Assembly (NCBI RefSeq): GCF_047663525.1 | Contig: NC_092611.1 | Coordinates: 6,423,001 to 6,487,000 of the forward strand | Length of the DNA: 64,000 nt | Reading direction: 5' to 3' | Source of the DNA: Anas platyrhynchos | Lineage: Eukaryota > Chordata > Aves > Anseriformes > Anatidae | Shown here: in pieces, positions 45,662-57,077 of the stretch | Numbering within the stretch: position 1 is the stretch's first letter | Layout of the letters: each line of letters opens with the position of its first letter | Made by a program: the position numbers and the translations under genes | Notes under the pieces: generated by a model | Told to the model about the DNA's origin: nothing | Databases searched by the model: none | What the model saw: only the letters and a program-made list of their open reading frames with translations

Positions 45662-48605
45662 CTAGGGGAGAATAAAACCATGGCAGAGCCCAGAGGTGGT
45701 GCTCAAGACGACCAAGGAGCCCTGCAGGGGTGATGCTGAAATGCTGCTTCTGCTCCTGCCACGTAGCCAGGCTTGAAACCAAACCCTGGGGCTGAAGCGT
45801 TACAGGGAAAAGTCTGGGGTGTCTCCGGGGTAAATCCTTTGCGTGATGAGGATCAGCTCTTTGTATGGATCTTTTGTTCTCGGTGATTTCAAGGGAGACC
45901 GGCAATATTTGGGTCACAGCTAGCCCCTTGGGTTTGGCTAATGGCATGCGGAGTGCTTTTAGACCATTTTCTCCCTGTCCAGAGCACAGCCTGGGAGCTT
46001 AAAGTGCTTCATTTCCCAGCACAATCCCCACGTGGGTGCAAACGTGGGGTAAAGCAGCCAGCTGATGGGTTTGTTTCAGGCAGCTCACCCCTAGCAGGCC
46101 CATGTTGAGGGTGTTTCTCCAGCCTTAACTTCCCATTTGATGGAAAATATGGGAATGGGACATTGACCTAACCCTGCTTTACTCCACTTTCCTGCCCGTG
46201 TAACTGCTGGCCGATCAGCCGGTGTTAATTGTAACTCCAGCTCGAGTAAAGTGGTGCTAATTTACAGCCCTGCCATCGCTGGCCTGCCCGTGTCAGCAGA
46301 GTCAGAGAAGTGTGAAGTTGGAACCATGCAAAGCTAAGTCTAGAGGTACACAGAGTAAATGAACAAAGGCAGATAAAAATAAAAAAAAGCCTGTGTGTTA
46401 GGAAACGACACACATGGCCTGGTTATTCTTAATTACTGAAGCAAAGTAAAGTAATTACTTCTCTTAGGCAATTAAAAATTACTCAAGTAGTTCTTTCCCC
46501 TCCTCCCAACAAAAATGTGCACATATTGTCAGCAATTTGTAAGAAACAAAAGCCAATAATGGGGCATAATTATATTTGCAAAGAAGTGCCTAAATGCACA
46601 CGGGCAAATTTGGCCTGTCTATATAGACACACGGGCACATGCGGGGAGCAAACAGCTGGGGCAGAAAAAGGGGCACTCCTCCCCAGCCACCCCGAGCCAG
46701 GGATGCTGGTGGAGGAGCAGAGCAGCCTGGGGGTGAAGTAGGGCTCCGAATTTACAGACAAGGCACACCTGGAAGCTGCTGAGGGAGGCTGGGGCTGCTT
46801 CTATCAGCTCCTCACCGGGAAAGGAGAGGAGAGGAAGCTTGGCCAGCCTTGCTCGCTCTCACCCTCTGCTTCCCTTGTCTCCTGCCTGCCCTCTCCTTAC
46901 CTTCAGCTGCAGTCCAGCTTTCCTTTCCGTCCTCTTTCAGGTCAATAATCCTATTTTCCGTCCTAACTGACCCAACAAGTGTGCCAAAGGGAGAGGCTGG
47001 GAAATTGGATCGAAGAGCTGTTGGGCTTAGAAGCCTGTACTCTCTAATTCCGTGCTCTCCCTCTCTCCCTTCTTCTCCCCACAGGCCCTCCTCAAAGCCA
47101 AGTATTGCTGCTCCCTCTGCCTCTGAGCTGTACATCAAGCAACCCTCACCAGGACAGCGGGTTAAAGACAGACAAATGGACACACTCACAGCTCACGGAG
47201 AATTCACAGGAAAAGCTTTCTTTCCAGTGTTAAAAAAAAAATAAATCACCAACCCCACAAGCACAGAGGAACCAACTCAGTGCCTGGCTCAAAAACGCGA
47301 AGTTGCCAGGAATTATTTCTGCCAGAGCTGAATTTATTCCCCCCAGCGTGCCAACCAGGTGTGGAAACGAAGCGCCGGAGCCGGTGATGCTGTGCCGTGC
47401 TCAGCCCTGACACCTGCATCCCCTGTTGTGCTTGAGCCCAGTCGGTAGCTAACCCTTTTTCCTGCCCTGGGCTACGAGAACATCACCTGGCTGAGAAATC
47501 TGGCAGCGGGTTGCCCCATGCTTCTGCTCTCAGCCTGCCTTCAGCATGGCTGCGGGGCAGGAGCTGGAGATGCTCGTGCCGCTGGCTGTGAGCTCCTGCT
47601 GCGGACAGCCTGCTGCCCAGGTGCCCAGCAAGAGCTCAGCCTTGCATGAAAGACCAGAACAAAGGGATGACTTGCCCAAAAGCTGAGAGAAAACCTGCCT
47701 CCTGTCCTCGGCTCCATCCCACAGGGCTCACTTCAGCTCAATTCTTCAGCTCTGCTGCATGGAGAGCCGGCATCTCCTCTGCCTTGGGTGCCACAAGGGG
47801 CATCTCTGCCTCCAACACCTTCCTGGCAATGCTGAGAGGAACCCAGAGAGACCCCTCAGAGTTTAAATCAAGCTAGAAGAACCACCAGAGAGAGCTGGGG
47901 ATGAGAACAGAAAAAAAAAAGCAAGAAAAACAATCCTCTTCAGGCTTGCATTGTGAGCAGTTTGATCTGGAAGCAAAATGAGAGACAATATGCCCAGCTC
48001 CTTGCAAAGCCATTTTGAGAGCCTCTTTCCCGATGACAAATGCCAGATGAAAAGAAGAAAGGATCCATTTTATCTCTCTATTTTTTTAAAGCTACATAAG
48101 TGCTTATAGAAAAGGCAGAGAGGGAGGGAGAACCACCTCAGGTTCCATCAATTCCCACCCGGCTCCCCGGGCATCCCCCGCTCGCTGCTCAGTCCCTTTG
48201 GTGTGTTCAGCCAAGAGCTGGAGCCCTGGAGGACGAGGAATTACTTCTGGTTAATGTCAGATGCGTGGGGATGAGCGCTCCAAAGGGGAGCTCCTGCTCA
48301 CAGCCAGGGCTGCTTCCAAGGAAAGTTTGGGGTTTTTTTTACACGCAGAGGAATTTTGCGCTATTTGTGCCCCTTTAAGGAAGGGAAATCCCTTGTTGTT
48401 TGGCAGCGGAGCAATGATATACGCAGGGGCACTGCGAGGTGATGGTACTAGGAGGTTATTCTGGGTGCTGAGGCTGTGCTGGTACTGGTAGCAAGCTCCA
48501 GCTCAAAGGCAGGGAGTCAGGATCCTCTCCATTGCCCTTCTTCCTCCCAAGGAAGGTGACTGGAAGGTGACATTTGGGGACAGCAGGAGCACTGCGGGTA
48601 CTTAC
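45662..48605 (-). other. NECTIN1: NECTIN1 intron 4
   Basis: This is an intron of 2.9 kb between the two halves of the third Ig domain. It contains an AT-rich stretch at about 46430-46600 with several TAATTA/AATTA motifs in otherwise GC-rich DNA, and an A-rich tract near 47232. No gene is seen; the open frames show no domain. Confidence 0.85.
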
Positions 48606-48723
48606 AGCTTCCACTCGTAGGTGTGAGCGGGGGGGTTGGCGTCAGACTTGCAGATCAGCTTCACGTCCTTCCGATTGAGAAACCAGTTGCCATCGAACCC
48701 CTCGATAGTGACTTCTGGCTCGT
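48606..48723 (-). CDS. NECTIN1: Nectin-1 exon 4: second C2-type Ig domain, first half
   Basis: This exon of 118 nt enters in phase 1 and leaves in phase 2. The split first codon (T from exon 3 plus AC) gives Tyr, so the start reads YEPEVTIEGFDGNW, a signature of nectin-1. The first disulfide cysteine of the membrane-proximal Ig domain is in VKLICKSDANPP, and the end reads TYEWK plus a leucine codon split as CT|G. The acceptor follows a long pyrimidine tract ending ctgcag; the donor is CT|gtaagtac. In the nectin family this third Ig domain is encoded by two exons, as here. I am confident because the protein sequence, splice sites and phases all agree. Confidence 0.95.
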
Positions 48724-49058
48724 CTGCAGGGGGCAGAAAAAAAGGAAAGCAGGACGGGAAAGCAGAGGGAAGGGGAGCAAGCAGGAAGAGAAGAGGGGGC
48801 AGGCAGAGAGAAAAAGGTAGGGACAAAGGGATATGGTAGAGGCAGCGAGGGAAAGGAGGTAGGAGAAAGGGAAAACATCATTATTCCAAGGGATCACTTC
48901 CATCTGCACCCTCCAGAACAAGAAAGCAGCCCCCACTCCCACCCCTCCACCCGACCAGCACCACTCCTTCAGCAAACCCCTCTTTGGCCAAGTTTTATCC
49001 CCCAACCCATGCACCGATGCTGGATCTCTGCTCCCCAGCCCTGCCCCAGCTCACTTAC
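48724..49058 (-). other. NECTIN1: NECTIN1 intron 3
   Basis: This is a short intron of 335 nt with a gtaagt donor and a ctgcag acceptor. It is rich in purines on the plus strand (long aggaag-type stretches between about 48735 and 48870), which on the transcribed strand is an extended polypyrimidine tract leading into the acceptor. Nothing else is seen. Confidence 0.9.
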
Positions 49059-49361
49059 ACTGCACGTTGAGGGTCATGCTGTCGGTGAAGCGCTCCAGCT
49101 GGTAGTTGACCACGCACATGAGCTGCTGCCGGTGGGCTTCGCGGCTCGGCACCAGGCGGTAGCGGCTGATCACCGTGATGGTGCCGTTGCTGTTGCGGAT
49201 CTCCTGGAACTCCGCTTCCCCTTTGAGCTTGGTGTCCCAGGTGACGGTGCTGGGGGGCTTCCCGTTCGAGGAGATGCACGTGGCTACCAGGATCTTCTCC
49301 GTCCTGCCAGCCTTGGCGATGAGGGGCCGCGTGGTGCCCTCCATCCGATTCGTGGGCTTGG
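49059..49361 (-). CDS. NECTIN1: Nectin-1 exon 3: first C2-type Ig domain
   Basis: This exon of 303 nt is phase 1 at both ends. Joined to the previous exon it reads TVL-AKPTNRMEG, the expected linker between the IgV and first constant-type Ig domains of nectin-1. The two disulfide cysteines are in LVATCISS and QLMCVVNY, and the core Trp is in TVTWDTK. The segment ISRYRLVPSREAH is very characteristic of nectin-1. Sequons are visible at NGT in EIRNSNGTI, and at the NRM-adjacent linker there is none. This domain supports the ectodomain and lateral (cis) arrangement rather than being the main trans-contact. The acceptor is cttcttgcag and the donor is T|gtaagtga, a near-perfect consensus. The open frame would run only two codons past the donor before a stop, which supports the donor choice. 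Confidence 0.96.
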
Positions 49362-50022
49362 CTGCAAGAAGTGCGAAGAAGGAGGAGGAGGAGAAAAGGG
49401 TGCGAAGGGATGGTTAGAAAAGCCAACGCTACCTTCTCTGCTACAACCCAAGAGACATCTAGCACCACTGCGCCCGTGACAGACCTCGTTGGGAATCCAG
49501 AACTGGTGCAAATTGCTAGCAGGGAAAGACTGGTGGAGGTGCCCTGGATGCAGATACATGATGAAGTTGGTGCTTTCCTGCTACAGGTTTTCAGCCCTGT
49601 TACTATGAGAGAAACCCCAACTGGAGAGCAAATGAATCACGTAGACCTTGGGTGGGGTCTCTTCACTCACAGCTCTAAGCTCTGCTTGTGCTCAGGGCCT
49701 CTCTGTTGTCTTTTCTCCCTGTTCCTTTGACAGATACAGGTACATTAACTCACCACTCCCCTGGGGAACAGGTCACTTATACGGTGCCTGTAGTAAGTGA
49801 CAGGGGAGCTGAGGCCTGGAAGGAGGAGGAGACGTTCCCAGGACCTACCCTGTGTTCCCAGCCCTTCACCTCTTCACAGTCACCTTAAAAGAGCATGGGA
49901 GGTAACATTTACACCCAGGATTCGCCTTCTCCCTGAGTCCCAAGGAAGGGAGCCTCAGATCCCTCTACGTGTGTTTAACCAGAGGAAAAGGTCTGCACCC
50001 CAAAACCTGCCCAGTGTCTTAC
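49362..50022 (-). other. NECTIN1: NECTIN1 intron 2
   Basis: This is the 661 nt intron between the IgV and first C2-type Ig exons, with a gtaaga donor and a cttcttgcag acceptor on the minus strand. No gene is seen. The part at about 49725-49845 weakly resembles a MIR SINE core (a run like ggtcact...agtaagtgacagg), but too little is preserved to call it firmly. Confidence 0.85.
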
Positions 50023-50373
50023 CCAGCACGGTGAGGTTGAGCTGACCTTCCCGGTTGCCGGTGGGGAAGGTGGCAAACTCGCAGATGTACACCCCCTCAT
50101 CCTCCAGCTCCAGCCGGGAGAGCTGAATGGTGCCGTCTTTGAAGGACGGGTTGCGGAAAGTCACCCGCTCTTTGTAGGGCGAGAGGATGGAGACCCCCAT
50201 GGCCGGGTTGTAGATGGCCACATTCTGCTTGCTGTTGTTGGTGGCTTTCTGCCAAGTGACCTGCGTGATCTTCACATTGGGGAGCGGGTTGGTGAAGCTG
50301 CAGTGCAGGACCACGTCCGTCCCGATGTACCCCGAGACTGTGTCATTGACTAAGACAGTCTGAGCTTGCACCC
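50023..50373 (-). CDS. NECTIN1: Nectin-1 exon 2: membrane-distal IgV domain
   Basis: This exon of 351 nt encodes the V-type immunoglobulin domain that mediates nectin dimerisation between cells; in mammals it is also the docking domain for alphaherpesvirus glycoprotein D. The reading frame includes VNDTVSGYIGTDVVLHCSF, the tryptophan of VTWQK, and DEGVYICEFATFPTGN, so both disulfide cysteines (HCSF and YICEF) and the core Trp are present. N-glycosylation sequons are visible at NDT, NNS and NLT. The acceptor on the minus strand is a pyrimidine-rich tract ending gttgcag, and the donor is G|gtaagac. Both ends are phase 1, the usual arrangement for Ig-domain exons. The first codon is completed by one base from exon 1, which is outside or not found. 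Similarity to mammalian nectin-1 is high in the DEGVYICEFATFPTGNRE segment. I am very sure of the family and confident of the nectin-1 assignment. Confidence 0.96.
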
Positions 50374-52194
50374 CTGCAACGACATGGGAAGATGTGAATA
50401 TACACACGCTTCTTGGGGAAGGAAAACAAAAGAACAGCTGGTGGATACTGGGCCCGTGAACTCCTTTATTTATTCGCTCTTTTCTTCTCGTCACGGCCGA
50501 TCCAAGAGCAGGCTATGGCTACAGGCTGGCAGCAACAACCTGCCTCCACCTGCAGCTCCGTTCCCATTTGGAAGCACCTCCTGCCCCACCACAACCAGCC
50601 CCAGTGCTCTGCAGCCTCCCTGGGGCTCGGGATCACCAAAAGGCACGAGGTTGGATCAGGAATAACTTCCCTTCCCTTTGCCTTCAACCTTGGAAGGCTC
50701 TGCCTCAGTTATTGCAAGTTACACACAACTTGTGTGTCTGTAGGCATACGAAGGCGCAGATATTTATCAGCACAGCATGTACTAACATATGCTAACACAC
50801 ACTCAGGCATCCATTTAATCCTATTGGAAGTGCACCAGTAATTAAATGAGCTGCAAAGACCGAGGCCTGGATTTCAGAGCAGCAACAGCTCCTGGAGAAG
50901 AGCAGATTTATGGCGGTGCCCATCCACCTTGCATGATCTATCTGCATGATCCGGATACCTTCTGTGGCCTTTTTTTTTAAAAAAAAAAAGCACAAACAAA
51001 CAGAAGTGACTGCGTTTAGGAGCCTTCCATCTTAATTCTGCAGAGGGAAGACGAAAGGTGCTTGGGAGAAGTGGTGGCTGGTGCTCACGACCGCGATTCT
51101 GTCTCATTCAATTCCTCCCCTGCCAGATGGAGAAAAATGTCTCCCACCAGACTGACCCCAAAATTCATCTTTGGCTGCCACCGTGTCTTTCCCTAATCTG
51201 TATGTTTAGAGATAATGCGCTGGTAATTACACAGCCGGTATTTATATGAGAAATACAATGGAGGAGCGAGGTGGTGAGAACAAGAAAAGCGCGTTCTGCT
51301 CACTCCTGGCACAGCCTGGGCCGGGATGTGTTCTGGGAGGGGAAAGGGAAGAAAGGGGTAAGAAGAAAAGAGAGATGCACAAAGAGGGAGGAACATGAAA
51401 GGGTAGTGAAAGAAAGACTGGGGAAAGAGGAAAAAAATGGAAGGTAGGAGAAACGGGACAGCATCTTCTAGCTGAGGGGATGGAGCATTTCTGGAGTCCC
51501 CCCAACCATGTTCCTGCAGGGACCAAAGGGCTCCCCGAGTGCTAGGGCAGTGTAAACTCCCCGCTCCCAGCCCCCAGCACTGCTCCTTCTGCCTTCCCCA
51601 CAGGAACGTGGCCTCGAGTGGCTCCTTCCTGCAGCTTCCCACGCAGCCAGACGCACCTCATCTCGCCCACGAACACCACTTCTACCTCTCTCCCCACCGT
51701 GCCGCCCCCTCCACGCCTGCTCGGCCCGATCTCAGCCCCCTTCCCACCTCGGCCTCTCCTCAATCCCCTTCTCCTTCATGCCGAGCCCGTGACCCCGAGG
51801 ACAAGCCTCAACAACCCAGCCCGGCCACGAGACGCCAGCAGCTGACCACAGTCAGCAGCAATTAAGCCCGAAACTCAGTCTCTGGAGCTTTGTGTGAACT
51901 TGCCCCCTTCCTGAGTCAAGCGCCAGTTGGCCCCACACCCTACCACGCCGGCTGGGTGCTGAGGAATGTTTTTTTTTTCAGCACAGCCACAGCAAAGCAC
52001 TGGTGCCCTCATGTGCCTGCATGCGTGAAGCCAGCGAGTCCTGGGAGATGGCAGGGGAGCTGCTGGGGCTGCACCAGCCCCTCCCAGCACAGCCAGGGCC
52101 GTTTTGGGATGGGTGTCCCACCAGAAAGCAGAGGGAAGGGATGTTCCTGCTCTGATGGAGTCATGGCTGGACCAGCTATCTCCGTGCCACCTCA

Positions 52195-52245
52195 GGCTCA
52201 GGCCTCCAGAAGGTTCAGGCCTCCAGAAGGCTCATGCCTCCAGGA
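52195..52245. repeat. Three tandem copies of a 17-bp unit
   Basis: Units ggctcaggcctccagaa, ggttcaggcctccagaa and ggctcatgcctccagga follow each other without a gap in probable intron 1. Confidence 0.9.
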
Positions 52246-55200
52246 TGTCCAAGCATTTAGACACCACAAAACCTTCCTGACACCAGCCCGGCCTGCACAC
52301 TTGGCCCAGAGGGGCCTCCTGATGAAACGGGGGCAGCGGGTGCAGATCAGGGCTGGGTTTGGGTACGTTGTGCTGGGATTTGGGGCAAGAACAGCTAAAA
52401 GCGCTCCTCACCGAGGAGCCTCTCGCCGAGCTGCCTGCACCTGCGGGGCTGAGCCCCAGCTCTGCCAAGCGGCCCGGCTCTGAAGCCCTTTTGCGCCTGG
52501 CGAGGCGTGTGGGAGCTTGCCGAGGAGCAAAAGCAAAAGCAATCCTGTAGCACAAGCCCTGGGAACAACCTGCGGTGTGCTCAGCACACCCTCCTCCTCC
52601 CAGCGCCGCAGCGGAGCGGCTTCAGCAGCGCTGGTCCCCACCTCTTTTAGGGCCCCCCGAGCGGGACCTGCCCGGGGCTGGGGCGCTGGTGCTGCTGGCC
52701 CCGCTCCCACACGAGCTCCCTGGCCCCCCACAGGCCCCAGCTGCTCGCTCGGAGCCATGTTTTCGAAATCCCACTCCAAGAGGCCACGTTGGTGGTGGCC
52801 TCGTGGTGTCACAAACACCAGAGCTGGGCTGGACCCCGCAGAAGGCCGGGAAGCCACCGGGCCCTGCTTGGAGGAGCCTTGCAGGGCTGTGTGGGCTCCA
52901 TGGACAAGGGACACGGCATGAAGGAGGCTGTGCCAGGCTTGAGGCCAAGGGGATGGCCACCAGCGGTGTGTCCCTTAATATACAGCCAGCCAGGCTGGCA
53001 GGGGTGGGTGTGTAGCATGAGAGGGGTCAACCCAACCCCTCGCTCATCATTACGGCATTCCTGTTTGTGCTATTTCTCTGAAAATTAACCAAATGCCTTC
53101 TCACAAAGCCAGTGGTTCTCCTTGACCTTGGGTGAGGAGCTCCCAGTTCTGACCTCCCCCTTTTGCCCTGCTCCTGCCATGGGATCCATGCGTCGGCACA
53201 GACCGTACTGGGACATAAACTGGGGAAAAGGCAAACTTTCGGGCTGATGATCCTCAACCAGAAAGGTGCTGCAGAGCCCTCAGCATCCCAGGTGCAAAGT
53301 GTCAGACTTTCGGCCGGGGAAAAAGCCGGTGCCAGCTGCAGATTGCCTGCCAAGGGCGCAGCGCTGCCAACGCCACGATTCAGGCCCCTACACGCAGCAG
53401 CTGTAACAAAAACAAATTCCAAACTTTCTAGAGGCTTCAGGGGAAAAGGGAAAAAAAAAAAAAAAAGCAGTGAAGAAATAACAAACAATAAAAAAAAAAA
53501 AAAAGAACACAAACACCGTGCGGAAATCGCGTTTCCTTTCCAGGTGACTGAATAACTCACGGCTCTTTTGCAAGACGGGGTAAAGTCCTCGTGTGCTGCT
53601 CCTCCAAACCTCCCATCGGGGGCAATAAGGCACCCATTGCACTGCTCCACACCGCAGCAATAACACCCACACCCCAGCAGGGACGGCGAGGAACGGGAAC
53701 AGACGGAGGAAAGGGGTTTTGCAAGGAGCTGGAGCCGCTTCCCATGCTCCCCATCCTAAATCAGAAGCCAGAGGGCAAAGCGGGTGCTGTCATGCTCCTG
53801 GGAGGGTTCGTTTGCAAGGTGACTGAGCCGGGACGGCGGGTCCTCGCCCCGTTACACACTCAATAATTCATCAGGGTGAACGCATAGATTATTGATGGCA
53901 CCGAGTGTGCAAGCCAGGGAGAGGAGGAGAAACTAAAATCCCTAATCAGCCCCTGGAGAGGCTCGGGCATATTAAGCAGGATGTGTGTGTGCATGTGCCG
54001 TGCTGGGGCTCTTCGCCTTGCTTTTTCTCTGCTGAATGATGTGTGTGGTCGACATGGCAGAGAAAAGGCTTGGGATACATCCTGCCATTCCTATGCCAGA
54101 TCTCCCGGTGCCCACCGATCCACTCCGACACCTCCCAGGGGCAGCCGGCACACCAGGAAGGATGAGCTGTATAGGTTGAAGCTTGCCGAGCTGCAATTTA
54201 CTCATTAGTTTTTTGGTGGTGTGTGTTTTTTTTTTTTTGTTTCGCTTTGTTTTGTTTTTAAGGGCCAAAAGCAGTAAAAAAGGCCCAGCTGAGCGCCAAA
54301 GACATGTTGGTGCCAAGACCTCATTAGTGGAGACCTCTGGGATCCTACTCCTCCACCCTGGCTTCTGAAGTGGTTTGCGTTGCTGCCTTTCCCCACGATC
54401 CCGAGCCCAGATATTCACTAGGTCATGCAAGGCCTTGGGGGCTCCGTGCAGAGCTCGGGTGCCCTGCGGCACAGGCAGGGGGCTGGGAGCGAAGGTCTGG
54501 GTGCACTTCGGTGCCTGGATCCTGAGAAAGAACCAAGGAACCTGATGACCCTTGAGGGCTTTGCAGAATCCTTTCAGCGCCGAAAGGGGACCTGCGCCCA
54601 GCTGCTGCCTGATGCTAAGATGCAAAAGCTAAGAGGCAGAGAGAGGAGAAAAGCCATGTGAAAGGTGCCAGTGGAGTCCTGCCATGATCAATAAGCAATA
54701 AGCACTCAGCCTGGTGAGGACACAAAGGTTTCGAGGCCACTAGCTGCCATCAGGGCATCATCTCTCTCCTCCTCCCCTCCACCCAGCTGCACGTAACGCC
54801 ACCAGGAGCAGAGGTGGCTGACTCAGCCAAGGCAGCTGGTGGCTCCTGAACCTTGAACCCTTTCTCCGAAGAGCCCAGGAGGTGCTGTTACGTGGCTGCT
54901 CCCACACTTGCAAGACCTGGTTCCTGCTCCCTCATATAGAAAGCTCTGGAACTGATCTCCAGGCATTAGCGAGCTCTGTCACAACAGCCAGCCTCCAATC
55001 AATGCCTCTTTGTTAAGTACCCTGTGAACTCCACTCTGCTTTGCACAACCTTGCCTCCGCTGAGCCTCTCGCTGATTTCTCGCTCTCCTGTTCCCTGATA
55101 CTCATCTCACCCCGAGGGCATTGAAACAGCCCTTGGCAGCGGTGTGATGAGCCGCCCTTTGGTGTGGCAATATCACGGCTGATGCAAATGTCAGAGGATC

Positions 55201-57052
55201 CATCCTAATAGACTTGGCATCACTGAGAACTGAAGGGGATGTGGAGAAGGTCACAGCAGCTGGACCTCCCACAAGGACAAGGCGATGCCTCGTGCTGCCA
55301 CCTACAAAAGACCCTGCAGCAAGCACCTGGCTTCGAGCTGGCCCCTTGCCCTGCAGCTCGGTATGAGGGATGCTGCCCGAAACAGGGGCTTGCACACCTC
55401 AGAGACACTTCAAGATGTCTACAAGCTCCTCATGATGGTACAAATGGGATGAAACTGGAAGTTGGAATTTCCCAGCTGTTGGTAGTCGTTTCTTTTTCTC
55501 CTTATATTCCTGAATTCCTATTTCAAGTCCCCCCGGTTTTTAAGCGGAGATCAAGGGCTGAGATGCAGCACGCAGGGCAGCATGCACCCAGCATCCAAAA
55601 GCCCAAAGGAACACCACAGGTGCGTTAGGCAGGGTGGGAAATGGGAAAGAAAGATCCTAAAGCCAAGCAGGGGAATTTCAGGTGGCAGGAAGCAAAGGCT
55701 TGAGCTGGCGCTGGGCCACGACGTTGGGGTTAAAAACCTTCCCTCTTGCCAGGGAGACCTGGTATGGATTGCCAGGTGTATTCAGTACCCTGCTGCTCTT
55801 CCAGAAGAGGACAGAGCTCGCCTTGCCCGCTTTGTAGATGGCTTGGAGCTCATTACAAAGCTGGAGAGGTCTCTCTGCCCAAGTTTCCTGCAGCAGCACA
55901 CCTCCCCTGCAGGTCTCCATCCAGCTCAGCCCCCTCTTACATGCACCAAAGGGGTTAGGAGGGGAAGGCTGCCTGCCCAGAACAACAGGACGTGGCCTCG
56001 GAAAAGAGAAGTGGGAAGATTGCAGCTCCAGGTGACCCAGCTGCAAGGGAAAGGCCTGAGATAACTGATGGGGTAGGGGCACGCCGAGAGGAACTGTGAG
56101 CCTGAGCATCCCTTGGCCCCAGCTGTGAGCTGGGAGCTTTATGGGAGCTGACAGGAGATGGCAGCGTGCACAATGGCCCACCTGGCTCTCACCCAAGTAC
56201 CTTGCGAAAAGAAAAAGAAAAATAAAAAAAGAAGGAAAAAAAAAAGGAACAGGCTTGTTGCTGGCTTGTGGGGTTCATGTCCAGAGCCAGCACACAGCAG
56301 TGACAGCAGTGTTTGAGGCTGGCAGTGGGTGAGCTCTCTTGCCAGCCCTTCACTGACTGTCTGCTGGGACAGGACAGCGGAGATGCCTTTGGGATAAAGC
56401 AGGGTTGCCTTCTGCTGCCCATGCAGTTTTTCCTCTTTGGATAATGAGAGCACAAAGCAGCCTCGGGATCCCCTTGGATGAAAGATCTTTCCCAGGGGGT
56501 CTGATCCTCTGATGCTCCCCGCGTTCTCTGTTACGGTTTGGGAAGCCTCAATCGAGCCTTCACAAAGGCCCCAACCAAGACTAAAGCCACGCTTGTCCTG
56601 GGTGTTCTCCATACAGAGAGATGAAAGAAAAGCAGACGCCGGGGTGAGACCAAACAGATCAAACAGCGGCGAGGAGCGGGGCTGCACCCCAGCTCCTGCT
56701 GCCCGTGCTTCCCCCTTGCAAACAGCCCCAGCTGCAGCCGGCCTCCCACTTCCCCACCAGGGCTGCACCCCGGAGGAGTGGGAAGGCACCAACCATGCCT
56801 GCTTTGCTCCCGGCTCTCGCTCCTTGCCGTACCTTCCCTGACTTTCACACAGCTGCTTTGCTTCGCCCCCGAGACCAGGGGAGGGGAACATGCCCCGTGG
56901 CAGCAGCGGGGAGGCTGGCAGAGCAAGGGCTCTGGCTGCAAGTGCTGACGCAGCGCTGGGAAAGGCCTTCCTGCAATAAAGCCGCCAAATCCCGTGCTCA
57001 GCAACAAAGCACAAAGGCTCCTCAGTCACGGCGGAGGAGCCAGCCCCTGCTG

Positions 57053-57077
57053 CCCGCCCCGCCTCGCCAGCACGTCA
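57053..57077 (-). promoter_or_regulatory. GC box with CRE-like half site
   Basis: On the minus strand TGACGT (57072-57077) is followed closely by a GGCGGGGCGGG box (57053-57063). This pairing is typical of TATA-less promoters, but no exon with a signal peptide was found downstream, so an alternative promoter or enhancer in intron 1 is only a possibility. Confidence 0.2.

Noticed and set aside
49725-49845. Possible MIR core in intron 2
   Set aside because: Only about 40 bases resemble the consensus and the order of segments is unclear. It is mentioned in the intron entry but not called.
52408-52914. Minus-strand frame with a leucine run that looks like a signal peptide, considered as the missing exon 1
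   Set aside because: The leucine run comes from a simple CTTTTG-like repeat and there is no phase 1 GT donor shortly after it, which the IgV exon requires.
56139-57029. Longest non-nectin-looking open frame on the NECTIN1 strand in the upper region (296 codons, minus)
   Set aside because: No domain, no signal peptide, no splice-site support, and its 3' part runs into a low-complexity phenylalanine-rich stretch from an A/T tract. It is typical of chance frames in GC-rich introns.
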